From: Candidatus Gastranaerophilales bacterium
Lineage (GTDB): Bacteria > Cyanobacteriota > Vampirovibrionia > Gastranaerophilales > Gastranaerophilaceae
Direction: 5' to 3'
DNA length: 64,000 nt
NCBI GenBank assembly: GCA_910587245.1
Contig: CAJULX010000001.1
Location: forward strand, 1-64,000
Below the pieces are notes generated by a model, which saw only the letters and a list, made by a program, of their open reading frames with translations, made no database searches and had not been told where the DNA came from. Each line of letters starts with the position of its first letter. Position 1 is the first letter of the stretch. Shown piece by piece: positions 26,879 to 35,441 of this stretch. Made by a program: the position numbers and the translations under genes.

Positions 26879-28136
26879 ATGGTCTTATCCTTTGCACCCG
26901 TTTTTTTGAAATATTTAATAATACCCCGAACATACACAATGACACCGCAAGGGAGCTTCCCCCATAGCTTATAAAAGGAAGCGGAATGCCTGTTGCAGGG
27001 ATAAATGAACTTGCAACCGCCATATTCATAAAGGCTTGAAAGCCTACAGAAAACGCTATTCCTACAGCAAGAAGCTTTCCGAACATATCGGGGCTTCTGG
27101 AAGCTATGATAAAACTCCGGTGCAAAAACATTGCAAAAAGCATTATTATAAAAAAGCACCCCAAAAAGCCGAATTCTTCAGCTATTACGGCAAAGATAAA
27201 ATCCGTATGTCCTTCAGGAAGCCATGATAATTTTTGTTTGGAATTGCCGAAACCTACCCCGAAAAATCCTCCTTCAACAAACGCCACAAGAGATTGAATG
27301 ATATTATACCCTGCATCAAGGGGGTCTTTATTGGGATCAAGCCAGACAAGAAATCTTTGCTTCTGATAATCTCTGATTGTAAAAGCAATTAAGGTAACAG
27401 CGCTCATCCCTGCTATGATAAGTTTTTTCAAAGAACCGCCCGCCATATAATAAAGTGCGGCGAAGGTGAAAGTTAAAAGTATTATCATCGAAAGGTTCGG
27501 CTGTTTATAGATTAAAAGCAGGCTTGCGCCGAATATAATATAGGCGGGGATTTTTTTATCATCAAGAAGCAGCGAATTTTCGCTGAACAGGGAAGCAAAC
27601 ATTAAGACTATAGCGGGTTTTGCAAGTTCTGACGGCTGAAATTGAATGGGGCCTATTACAAGCCACCTTTTTGCTTCGTTAACGGTAAGCCCTAACGGTG
27701 TAAATTGAACAAGCGCAAGCAAAACAAGTACTATAATAGGCAGTTGATATGTATATGCCCGCAATTTGCGGTAATCAAAATTTGCAAAAAACATTGCGCC
27801 GAAAATGCCGCCGACAAGCCAGGCAAGCTGTCTTACCGTAAAGAAGACAGGATTTACGCCTTCTGCAACCGCGCGCGGTGAGCCTGCCGAAAAAATTGCC
27901 ATAATTCCTATAATTATAAGTGCTGCAATTATCCACACCAGTGTTTTATCGGGCGGAGAAATTATATAATTCTGCCCGCCGCTTCTGCCGTTTTTTCCTG
28001 TGCCGCCCCCGCTGCCGTTTCCTCCGCCGTATTCGTTTCTTTGTCTTTGATAGGAGGAATTAAATCTGCCTTCCGGTCTGTTTTCCGGTCTGCTGCCAAA
28101 ACCGCCGGGTGTATTTTGATTATCTCGATAATACAT
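26859..28136 (-). CDS. ftsW: SEDS peptidoglycan glycosyltransferase FtsW
   Basis: About 425 aa from the ATG at 28136 (MYYRDNQN); an upstream ATG at 28151 is also possible. It polymerises lipid II at the septum with its cognate class B PBP. SEDS signatures are NEAKRWLVIGPIQFQPSELAKPA, EGHTDFIFAVIAEEFGFLG and the C-terminal ATGIPLPFISYGGSS. Ten helices. The cytoplasmic N-terminus is an unusual ~60-residue Gly/Asn/Arg-rich tail. It overlaps murD by 17 nt and murG by 20 nt. Confidence 0.93.
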   Translation of the reverse strand: MYYRDNQNTPGGFGSRPENRPEGRFNSSYQRQRNEYGGGNGSGGGTGKNGRSGGQNYIISPPDKTLVWIIAALIIIGIMAIFSAGSPRAVAEGVNPVFFTVRQLAWLVGGIFGAMFFANFDYRKLRAYTYQLPIIVLVLLALVQFTPLGLTVNEAKRWLVIGPIQFQPSELAKPAIVLMFASLFSENSLLLDDKKIPAYIIFGASLLLIYKQPNLSMIILLTFTFAALYYMAGGSLKKLIIAGMSAVTLIAFTIRDYQKQRFLVWLDPNKDPLDAGYNIIQSLVAFVEGGFFGVGFGNSKQKLSWLPEGHTDFIFAVIAEEFGFLGCFFIIMLFAMFLHRSFIIASRSPDMFGKLLAVGIAFSVGFQAFMNMAVASSFIPATGIPLPFISYGGSSLAVSLCMFGVLLNISKKRVQRIRPYAKKTA

Positions 28137-29505
28137 AATCCCTGAAGGCATCCCCTCTTGCTTCGTAATTTTTAAACATATCAAAGCTTGCACAGGCAGG
28201 CGAAAATAATACTACGTCAGGGTTTCCTGTTTCTGCTTTATTTATTGCATCTTCAAGCGTATCCGCAAAAATTATGTTATCAAAATCCGCTTTTTTTAAC
28301 GCGCTGTTGAAGCGTTCTGCGGCTTCGCCGATTAAAATAACTCTGTCAATTTTTTCTTTTATAAGCCTTGAAAATTCGTCAAGAGATGTGTTTTTATCTC
28401 TGCCGCCTGCAATAAGCGATACTTTTTTGCCTTCAAATGCGCCTATGGCAACAATTGATGCCTCAGGGTTCGTTGCTTTTGAATCATTGTAATAAGATAT
28501 TCCGTTTTTGACTGCAATCAGCTCACAGCGGTGTTTCGGGGCTTTGAAAGAGATAATTCCTTCTTTAATTGTTTTGTTATCAAGCCCTGCGATTTTGGCT
28601 GAAATTATTGCGCACATTACGTTTTGCAGGTTATGACTGCCCACAATCGGCACATCACTCGTATTTATAATTAATTCTTCACCGTAATAAATTCCGCCAT
28701 CTTTTATATAAGAGCTGTGCGGCATTTGCCCTGTTTTTAAAAGTTCTTCATATTTGTCTTCAAGTGCAAAAAAGTGAATTTTGGCATCGGATTTAATATT
28801 TTTTACCCTGTTATCGTTTAAATTCAAGATGGCATGTTTGTTTTCATCCATTCTTTCATACATTTTTGCCTTGTCATTAAAATAATTTTCAATGTTTTTA
28901 TGCCAGTTTATATGATCGGGTGTAAGGTTGCAAAATACTGCCATATCGGGTGAAAATGCTTTTGTATAGTGTAATTGGTATGAACTTGCTTCAATTACAA
29001 GAAAATCGGGATTTTTATTATTTTCAGGGCAAAGGTAATCAAGCGGCGAAACGCCTACATTACCCGTTGCAGGGGCGAAGAATTTTTGGCTTAATATGTG
29101 TGATACCAGCATTGTAGTTGTAGTTTTGCCGTTTGTTCCGGTAATGGTTGCAATGCGTGCATTTTCGGGTTTCAGTATATAGGCAAGTTCAAGGTCCGAA
29201 AAATAAGGAATGTTTAATTTGTCTAAAAGTGCCAAAACCTCGCTTTCAGGCGGAATTGAGGGACTTAAAACACAAAATTCAGCTCCTTTTATGAAATCTT
29301 CCGTATGACCTTTAAATTCAAGTTTTACACCGTTTTGTCTTAAAAAATCCGCCTTTTTTGCTTCATCAGAACCTTCCGCGTATTCCTTAGAATCGCTTAA
29401 ATAACAGTCCGCACCTACTCTGATTAAAAATTTAGCTGCCGCAAATCCTGTGGTTGAAAGCCCCAGTACCAGTATTTTTTTATTTTTTAAATCTTTTATA
29501 TCCAT
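28120..29505 (-). CDS. murD: UDP-MurNAc-L-alanine:D-glutamate ligase (MurD)
   Basis: 461 aa cytoplasmic Mur ligase. N-terminal Rossmann-like domain with LGLSTTGFAAAKFL near 15, ATP loop TGTNGKTTTTML near 118, NLTPDHINWH near 192, NDSKATNPEAS near 325 and FSPACASFDMFKNYEARG near the end. It lies between mraY (24-nt gap) and ftsW (17-nt overlap). Confidence 0.95.
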   Translation of the reverse strand: MDIKDLKNKKILVLGLSTTGFAAAKFLIRVGADCYLSDSKEYAEGSDEAKKADFLRQNGVKLEFKGHTEDFIKGAEFCVLSPSIPPESEVLALLDKLNIPYFSDLELAYILKPENARIATITGTNGKTTTTMLVSHILSQKFFAPATGNVGVSPLDYLCPENNKNPDFLVIEASSYQLHYTKAFSPDMAVFCNLTPDHINWHKNIENYFNDKAKMYERMDENKHAILNLNDNRVKNIKSDAKIHFFALEDKYEELLKTGQMPHSSYIKDGGIYYGEELIINTSDVPIVGSHNLQNVMCAIISAKIAGLDNKTIKEGIISFKAPKHRCELIAVKNGISYYNDSKATNPEASIVAIGAFEGKKVSLIAGGRDKNTSLDEFSRLIKEKIDRVILIGEAAERFNSALKKADFDNIIFADTLEDAINKAETGNPDVVLFSPACASFDMFKNYEARGDAFRDYVLSR

Positions 29506-29529
29506 ATTGGAAACTTCCGTTTATTTTTA

Positions 29530-30513
29530 TTAAAACTGTGCCGTTAATGCGATTTTTGCCGCGCAGACTCCCCATACGGCAATAATTCCGCCCAGTGCCG
29601 AAATCATTGAAAATACAATTACGATTTTTTTCTCATTCCAGCCTGAAAGCTCGAAATGATGGTGAATCGGGCTCATTTTAAAAATTCTTTTGCCAGTTAA
29701 TTTAAAACTTGCCACCTGAAGCATTACAGAGAGAGTTTCCGCAATGAAAACAATTCCTATCGGGATGAGCCATAATTCAAATTTTCCCATAACGGCGATT
29801 GTGGCTAAAAGCCCGCCCAAGGCAAGGCTTCCCGTGTCGCCCATAAAGATTTTGGCAGGATTTCTGTTAAAATACAAAAATCCTAAACAAGCCGCAGATG
29901 CCGCAGCAGAGATGATTGCAAGGTCTGTATTGGAATTAACGCAGCAGATAACGGCACATGCAAGAAATGCAAAAAACGCGCACCCTGAGGCAAGTCCGTC
30001 AAGCCCGTCAGTCAAATTCAAGGCATTTGAAGAACCCACTATCATAAACACTGCAAAAAACGGGTACAGATAAAATAAATTCAAATGAAAATTGAAAAAT
30101 GAAATATCCGTCTGCCCTTGATACACAAGGTATACGGCAGGAAGCATGGATACGGCTATCTGCAGTGCAAGTTTTGCTCTGGGGCTCAAACCTTCATTCT
30201 GGCAGCCTTTTATTTTTTTAATATCGTCTTCAAATCCTGTAAAAGTATAGAAAACAAGGGTCATAAGGACAATAATCGCACGGGTTGAAATTGCCTGTGC
30301 CATAAAAAGAGTAATTAATGAACCTGTTAAAAGCGCCAGTATAAGGAAAACTCCGCCTGTTGTAGGGGTCTTGTTCTTTTTAGCGTGCAGTTTTTGCACT
30401 TCTTCTCTTATATATTGCCCGTACATTTTTTTCTTCATAAATTCAAGGTACGGAACGCCGAATAAAAGGCATAAAACCAGTGTTATTAAGGCTGAAACGC
30501 TTATCATTCTCAT
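29530..30513 (-). CDS. mraY: Phospho-MurNAc-pentapeptide transferase (MraY)
   Basis: 327 aa, about ten transmembrane helices. Makes lipid I from UDP-MurNAc-pentapeptide and undecaprenyl phosphate. Conserved loops are KKNKTPTTGG near 45, NLTDGLDGLASG near 166, NPAKIFMGDTGSLALGG near 217 and the C-terminal MSPIHHHFE. The ATG overlaps the murF stop by 4 nt. Confidence 0.96.
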   Translation of the reverse strand: MRMISVSALITLVLCLLFGVPYLEFMKKKMYGQYIREEVQKLHAKKNKTPTTGGVFLILALLTGSLITLFMAQAISTRAIIVLMTLVFYTFTGFEDDIKKIKGCQNEGLSPRAKLALQIAVSMLPAVYLVYQGQTDISFFNFHLNLFYLYPFFAVFMIVGSSNALNLTDGLDGLASGCAFFAFLACAVICCVNSNTDLAIISAAASAACLGFLYFNRNPAKIFMGDTGSLALGGLLATIAVMGKFELWLIPIGIVFIAETLSVMLQVASFKLTGKRIFKMSPIHHHFELSGWNEKKIVIVFSMISALGGIIAVWGVCAAKIALTAQF

Positions 30514-31838
30514 AAATTTTTCACCATTTCAATTATTTCTTCAAATTTCATAATTCTTGATGCCTTCAAAAGTATTGTGGTTTCAGGCTCAAGTTCTGTT
30601 TTAATAAATTTTGCGCACTCTTCTTTTGAATTAAAATGCTTGGAATTAAGAGAGCAGGCTCTTGAAATAAATTTTGCCAGTTCACCTACCGTAAGAAGGG
30701 TTACATCCTTATATGAAGATAAAAATTCGCCTATTTGTTTATGATATGCGATTTCATCTTTCCCAAGCTCGCCCATATCCCCCAAAAGTACACACAGCGG
30801 TTTTTTATACACTGAAAGAAAAGTTTTTAAAACAGCCGTCATAGATTCGGGGTTTGCATTGTAGCTGTCGTTTATAAAGGTTAAATCCCCGATTTTAGTA
30901 ATCTCCCAGCGTTTTTCAATGGGTTTATAATTTAAAAGTCCTTTTTGTATGTCTTCTGTTTTTACACCCGCCCATTTTGCCGCTTCTATAACAAGCATGG
31001 CGTTTTCGATATTGTGTTCACCCTCAATATTTAGTGCATAGCGGGTTTTATCATATGTGAATTCCGATTTTCCTATCTCTATCCTGATATCGGAACAATC
31101 GGAAATTTTTGTAAGAATTTGTTTGCCTTGATATTTTAAATTTTCTTTTAAAATATCGGAATCCTGTCCTATAAAAATTCCGTCAGGTTTTAAGTTTGAG
31201 GCTATTTCACACTTTGCAACCGCTATATTTTTCCGGTTTCCAAGCCTTTCAACATGGGCTGAGCCGATATTTGTAATAATCCCTGCATCGGGGAGCGAAT
31301 ATCCTGTCAGCAGCTGAATTTCGCCCAAATTTCTCATCCCCATTTCAACAACAAGAATTTCCGTATCAAGGGGCATTGAAAACATTGTCTCGCAAAGTCC
31401 GATTTCATTGTTATGATTGAGTTTTGACTTGTGTGTTTTAAATGTGGTTTCTAGAACGCCGGATAGCATTTCTTTTGTGGTGGTTTTGCCTGAACTGCCC
31501 GTAATTGCGATTACTTTCGGGTTAATTTTTTCTCTTATATATCTTGCAAGCTCAAGATAGGCTACAAGAGTGTTTTTAACGTATAATACAAAATTTGCAT
31601 CTTTGTTTATTTTATATTTTTCCTGTGTAAAGTAGCCTATAGCGCCGTTTTCAAGGGCTTTATCTATAAAATTGTGCCCGTCAAAATTTTCGCCCCTTAA
31701 GGGTAAATATATTATATTATTTGAATTTTTATCAATTTTTCTTGTGTCCGTAGAAATATCAAAAGTGCTTTCAGTATTGATTTTATGGATAATTTTCGCA
31801 CCCGTAACTTCTATGATTTCATCTATATTAAATTTCAA
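30510..31838 (-). CDS. murF: UDP-MurNAc-tripeptide:D-Ala-D-Ala ligase (MurF)
   Basis: 442 aa from a TTG at 31838 that has AGGAG 8 nt upstream; the in-frame ATG at 31889 lies inside a leader hairpin and adds 17 atypical residues. Mur ligase with ATP loop ITGSSGKTTTKEM near 113, HNNEIGLCET near 138, MGMRNLGEI near 160 and NDSYNANPESM near 333. It is the first gene of the murF-mraY-murD-ftsW-murG-folC transcript. Confidence 0.93.
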   Translation of the reverse strand: MKFNIDEIIEVTGAKIIHKINTESTFDISTDTRKIDKNSNNIIYLPLRGENFDGHNFIDKALENGAIGYFTQEKYKINKDANFVLYVKNTLVAYLELARYIREKINPKVIAITGSSGKTTTKEMLSGVLETTFKTHKSKLNHNNEIGLCETMFSMPLDTEILVVEMGMRNLGEIQLLTGYSLPDAGIITNIGSAHVERLGNRKNIAVAKCEIASNLKPDGIFIGQDSDILKENLKYQGKQILTKISDCSDIRIEIGKSEFTYDKTRYALNIEGEHNIENAMLVIEAAKWAGVKTEDIQKGLLNYKPIEKRWEITKIGDLTFINDSYNANPESMTAVLKTFLSVYKKPLCVLLGDMGELGKDEIAYHKQIGEFLSSYKDVTLLTVGELAKFISRACSLNSKHFNSKEECAKFIKTELEPETTILLKASRIMKFEEIIEMVKNL

Positions 31839-31856
31839 AATTATACTCCTGAAAAA

Positions 31857-31907
31857 CGCCTTGCTTCTTGTGTTCCCTCTATTTTGCAAGGCTTGTTTTA
31901 TTTTTTA
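31857..31907. promoter_or_regulatory. Leader hairpin upstream of murF
   Basis: GCCTTGC and GCAAGGC are separated by 21 nt. On the minus strand the hairpin is followed by GTTTTTC and then the murF ribosome site, so it could act as an attenuator. On the plus strand it is followed by a T-rich tail. Confidence 0.5.
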
Positions 31908-31963
31908 AATAAAACTTCCTTATTATTGTAAACTAAACAGGTTTTGATGTAAAATGGTTTTTG

Positions 31964-33376
31964 ATGAAAAAAATTGCATTGATACCCATTGATAACAGAC
32001 CTATCTGCTACACGCTTGCAGAGCAGATTTGCGCCGTTAATGAAGATTTAAAACTTTATCTGCCTGACAGAAATCTTCTCGGCGGTTTGTACGATATGGC
32101 GGATATTTCAGCTATATTAGAGTGGCTAAAGGGCTTGCCGCAGATGGATTACATTATTGTTTCGCTGGATACAATTGCTTATGGCGGGCTTGTGGCTTCC
32201 AGAAGAATTCCTGATGATTTTGATGTTATAAAAAAACGTCTTGAAGATTTTAAAGAGGCTTTAAAGCTAAATGGGGCAAAAGTTTTAGCTTTTTCAAGCA
32301 TAATGCGCATTTCAAACAACAATATAAACGAAGAAGAAAAAGAATACTGGAATCCTTGGGGCAAGCGGATTTTCGAGTATTCGTATCATCAGCATAAATC
32401 CCGTGTGCTGAAACAGTATAATTGTGTCTATAATACAGTGCCTGCGGATATTTTGGATGATTATCTTTCCACACGCAAAAGGAATTTTAAAATTAACGAA
32501 TTGTACCTTGATTGGCTTTCTGAAGATGTTTTGGACACCCTTGTGTATTCAAAAGACGATACGGGAGAATACGGGCTTAATGTTGAAGAAGCGCAAACCC
32601 TTGAAGCTGAGGCTAAAAGCCGAAATTTAAATGCTGTAATTAAAACGGGCGCGGATGAAATTCCGTTAACCCTTCTTGCAAAGGCGATTATCGGGGATGA
32701 TAATGTTAAAATTAAACCCTGCTTTGTTTTTCCTGATTCTAAGGGTAAAATTTCAAAGTATGAGGACATTTCGGTAGAAAATTGCGTTAAATCCCAGCTT
32801 TCCCTTGCGGGAGTTGAGGTTGATATGTCTGAAAATCCTGAAATTACTATGGTGGTTAATAATTTCCAATATGAGCAGGGAGATTTAGTGCTCGGAGATG
32901 TGATAAATTCGCTTTCGTGCGATTTTGAATTTCCGAAAACCCCTTATTTTATAGCGGATATCAACAATGCAAACGGGTCAGATAATGAATTTGTGCGAAA
33001 AATCACCGATAAAAAATTAGAAATCGGCACTATGCTTTCATATAGTGCGTATAACACGAGTGCAAATACGATAGGAAGCTCGCTTTGCATTGCCGTAAAC
33101 ACTTATCTTGCCTTGAAAAATGGCAATTTTAACGTGTCTGCTTTTAAACATTTGTTAGCTGTACGTTTTTTGGATGATTGGGCATATCAGGCAAACATCA
33201 GAAAAGCAGTGAGAGAGGCAGCTCCCGATTTTGAAAATGCCTTAAAGCTTAATATACCTGAATTTGAACGCTTTGAAGAAAAAATTTCAAAATTTTTGGA
33301 TTTTAATTTTAACGCCGAATATTCTTTGCCATGGAAAAGAAGTTTTGAAATTGAAATTAATATAAAAGAAAAGTAA
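31964..33376 (+). CDS. DUF4127 family protein
   Basis: 470 aa cytoplasmic protein. The N-terminus KKIALIPIDNRPICYTLAEQ, then YLPDRNLLGGLYDMADI and YIIVSLDTIAYGGLVASRR, match DUF4127. The C-terminal ILADWAYQ-like motif reads VRFLDDWAYQANIRKAVREA. The family is widespread in Firmicutes and some gut bacteria, with unknown activity. It starts at ATG 31964, directly after a TTG. It is divergent from murF and 67 nt ahead of dapF. Confidence 0.8.
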   Translation: MKKIALIPIDNRPICYTLAEQICAVNEDLKLYLPDRNLLGGLYDMADISAILEWLKGLPQMDYIIVSLDTIAYGGLVASRRIPDDFDVIKKRLEDFKEALKLNGAKVLAFSSIMRISNNNINEEEKEYWNPWGKRIFEYSYHQHKSRVLKQYNCVYNTVPADILDDYLSTRKRNFKINELYLDWLSEDVLDTLVYSKDDTGEYGLNVEEAQTLEAEAKSRNLNAVIKTGADEIPLTLLAKAIIGDDNVKIKPCFVFPDSKGKISKYEDISVENCVKSQLSLAGVEVDMSENPEITMVVNNFQYEQGDLVLGDVINSLSCDFEFPKTPYFIADINNANGSDNEFVRKITDKKLEIGTMLSYSAYNTSANTIGSSLCIAVNTYLALKNGNFNVSAFKHLLAVRFLDDWAYQANIRKAVREAAPDFENALKLNIPEFERFEEKISKFLDFNFNAEYSLPWKRSFEIEINIKEK

Positions 33377-33443
33377 AATTTAATTGATTTTTCTTTACAA
33401 ATACGTTAAAATCAGCGTAAAAACAGTTTTAAAAGGCTTTAAA

Positions 33444-34256
33444 ATGGATATAAAATTTGAAAAATGGCAGGGGCTCGGCAACGACTTTATAATACTTGAA
33501 AACGCTGATGCTACAAGCGAATTGGCTAAAAAGATGTGTGACAGAAATTTTGGAATCGGCGCTGACGGTATATTTTCAGCGGTAAAATTTGACAGAATGG
33601 TGAAGACTGAAAACGCTGATATAGCCTGGAAATTTTATAATTCAGACGGCTCAATCGCGCAAATGTGCGGAAACGGGATGAGATGTTTTGCAAAATATGT
33701 TTTTGATAACGGAATTATGAAAAAACATAAATTTGCGGTGCAAACCCTTGCGGGGATTATAATTCCTGAAATTCTTGAAACCGGTAAAGTGTGTGTAAAT
33801 ATGGGAGTTCCGATTTTTGATGCTTCAAGAATACCGACCAAAGCTCCCGATATATTTGATTTTGAGGTGGAAGGCTTTAAGGCTTGCACTGTGAGCATGG
33901 GAAATCCGCACTGTGTAATATTTACGGACGGGGATACCAAAAATCTTGCGGCTGAAATAGGCCCTGCGATTGAAGTTTCGCCACTATTTCCCGAAAAAAC
34001 AAATGTTGAGTTTGTCGAAATTAAATCAAGAAAAAAAATAAAAATTGATGTCTGGGAAAGAGGCTGCGGTATTACCATGGCGTGCGGTACTGGGGCTTGT
34101 GCCAGTGTTGTTGCGGGTGTAAAAAAAGGACTTCTGGATGAAGAAGTTACCGCTGTTTTACCCGGCGGGGAGCTTCTGATAAGCTATGTTGAAGGCGGTA
34201 ATGTCTTTATGACGGGCGATGCTAAAAGGGTATTTTCAGGGGTTTGGTATAAATAA
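33444..34256 (+). CDS. dapF: Diaminopimelate epimerase (DapF)
   Basis: 270 aa from the ATG with AAAAGG upstream; the frame extends to 33384 without a ribosome site. Converts LL-DAP to meso-DAP with two catalytic Cys: one in MCGNGMRCFAKY near 72-83, the other in GITMACGTGACAS near 214-226. WQGLGNDFI near 8 and MGNPHCVIF near 155 complete the family pattern. The same genome also carries ddh, which bypasses DapF. Confidence 0.95.
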   Translation: MDIKFEKWQGLGNDFIILENADATSELAKKMCDRNFGIGADGIFSAVKFDRMVKTENADIAWKFYNSDGSIAQMCGNGMRCFAKYVFDNGIMKKHKFAVQTLAGIIIPEILETGKVCVNMGVPIFDASRIPTKAPDIFDFEVEGFKACTVSMGNPHCVIFTDGDTKNLAAEIGPAIEVSPLFPEKTNVEFVEIKSRKKIKIDVWERGCGITMACGTGACASVVAGVKKGLLDEEVTAVLPGGELLISYVEGGNVFMTGDAKRVFSGVWYK

Positions 34257-34334
34257 CTTAATATTTTTCTTGTATCTGAAAATTGTTTATGATAGGATTT
34301 CCTTACAATTGACTTAATTTATAGGAGAAATCAG

Positions 34335-34625
34335 ATGAAAAAATATGAACTGCTTGCTACCATTAAGCCTAATCTGGACAATGATGAAGCAGATAAAGTT
34401 GCGGCAAAAATTGAAGAAACCGTAAGTTCTCTTGGCGGCAGCGTTTTAGAAACCGAAAAACTCGGCAGAAAAAAGCTTGCTTATGATGTTCAAGGCTTTA
34501 GAGACGGTTTTATGTTTGTTCAAAAAATGAGCATTCCCGCTGATAAAATTGTTGAATTCAAACGCAATTTAAAATTGAATGAAAACGTTATCAGAACTAT
34601 GTTTACAGAAGTAAAGAAGGCTTAA
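34335..34625 (+). CDS. rpsF: 30S ribosomal protein S6
   Basis: 96 aa. The family N-terminus KKYELLATIKPNLDNDEA, GRKKLAYDVQGFRDGFMFVQKM and the C-terminal LNENVIRTMFTEV are clear. ATAGGAGA ribosome site. It is first in rpsF-ssb-rpsR, a classic bacterial order. Confidence 0.96.
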   Translation: MKKYELLATIKPNLDNDEADKVAAKIEETVSSLGGSVLETEKLGRKKLAYDVQGFRDGFMFVQKMSIPADKIVEFKRNLKLNENVIRTMFTEVKKA

Positions 34626-34626
34626 A

Positions 34627-35079
34627 ATGACGCTTGCAAAAATTACCGTTACGGGCAAAATAACTAAAGCACCCGAAAAAAGGTTTACTCAAAGCAACAT
34701 AGCGCTTACAAGCTTTGTTATTGCCGTGAGTGATTCTTTTAGTCAGGATGAAACTCTGGTGCGTGTTATGGCCTGGGGTAATCTGGCTGACAGGGCTGCA
34801 GACAGCGTAAAAGAAGGCGATTGCGTTCTTGTAGATGGCAGACTGCAGACTGCAAATGTTAAAACTTCAAACGGCAGGGAAAGAAGAATTTTTGAAATTA
34901 ATGCTTCAAGCATAGAAAAAATTATTTTGGCTGAAGGTGCTCCCACAGGCGGTTACAGCCAGCCGCAGGCGCAGGCTCCCGCTCCAGTTCAAAGTGCTCA
35001 AAAAAGCAGTGATATAGTTCAATTTGCAGTAGACGAAATTTCGGAAGATTTAATTGATGAAGATGAAATTCCGTTCTAG
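34627..35079 (+). CDS. ssb: Single-stranded DNA-binding protein
   Basis: 150 aa. An OB fold occupies residues 1-105 (KITVTGKITKAPEKRFTQSN, VRVMAWGNLADRAADSVKEGD). A Gln/Ala/Pro linker follows. The acidic tip LIDEDEIPF recruits replication and repair partners. It begins 1 nt after rpsF. Confidence 0.95.
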   Translation: MTLAKITVTGKITKAPEKRFTQSNIALTSFVIAVSDSFSQDETLVRVMAWGNLADRAADSVKEGDCVLVDGRLQTANVKTSNGRERRIFEINASSIEKIILAEGAPTGGYSQPQAQAPAPVQSAQKSSDIVQFAVDEISEDLIDEDEIPF

Positions 35080-35140
35080 ACAGCGTAATTTTTAGAATAA
35101 GATTTCAGATATTAATAAAAATAAGAAAAGGAAAAATATA

Positions 35141-35377
35141 ATGGCAAGAGAATCTTTAAAAGACAACAAAAAAAAGAAAAACTGCAGTTTTTGCGCAGAT
35201 AAAGTTACAGCTTTAGATTATAAAGATGCTTCAAAATTAAGAAGATTTTTATCAGAAGCAGGCAAAATTCTTCCAAGAAGAATTACTGGTAACTGTGCAT
35301 ATCATCAAAGAATGCTTTCAAATGCTGTTAAAAGAAGCAGAGAAGCTGCAATTATCGGATATGTTTTTGAAAACTAA
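35141..35377 (+). CDS. rpsR: 30S ribosomal protein S18
   Basis: 78 aa. [25 protein letters not shown] is the S18 rRNA-binding helix region, followed by [17 protein letters not shown] and VKRSREAA. The retained CxxC pair suggests the zinc-capable form. The gene is terminated by a strong hairpin. Confidence 0.96.
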   Translation: MARESLKDNKKKKNCSFCADKVTALDYKDASKLRRFLSEAGKILPRRITGNCAYHQRMLSNAVKRSREAAIIGYVFEN

Positions 35378-35418
35378 AACCGCTTTTTGTGATTTTAGTT
35401 ATCGGACTATAGTTTAGA

Positions 35419-35441
35419 AGCCCTGAATTTCAGGGCTTTTT
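35419..35441. terminator. Terminator between rpsR and purND
   Basis: 8-bp stem AGCCCTGA / TCAGGGCT, 3-nt loop, T5 tail on the plus strand. It overlaps the end of the convergent purND gene. Confidence 0.85.
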
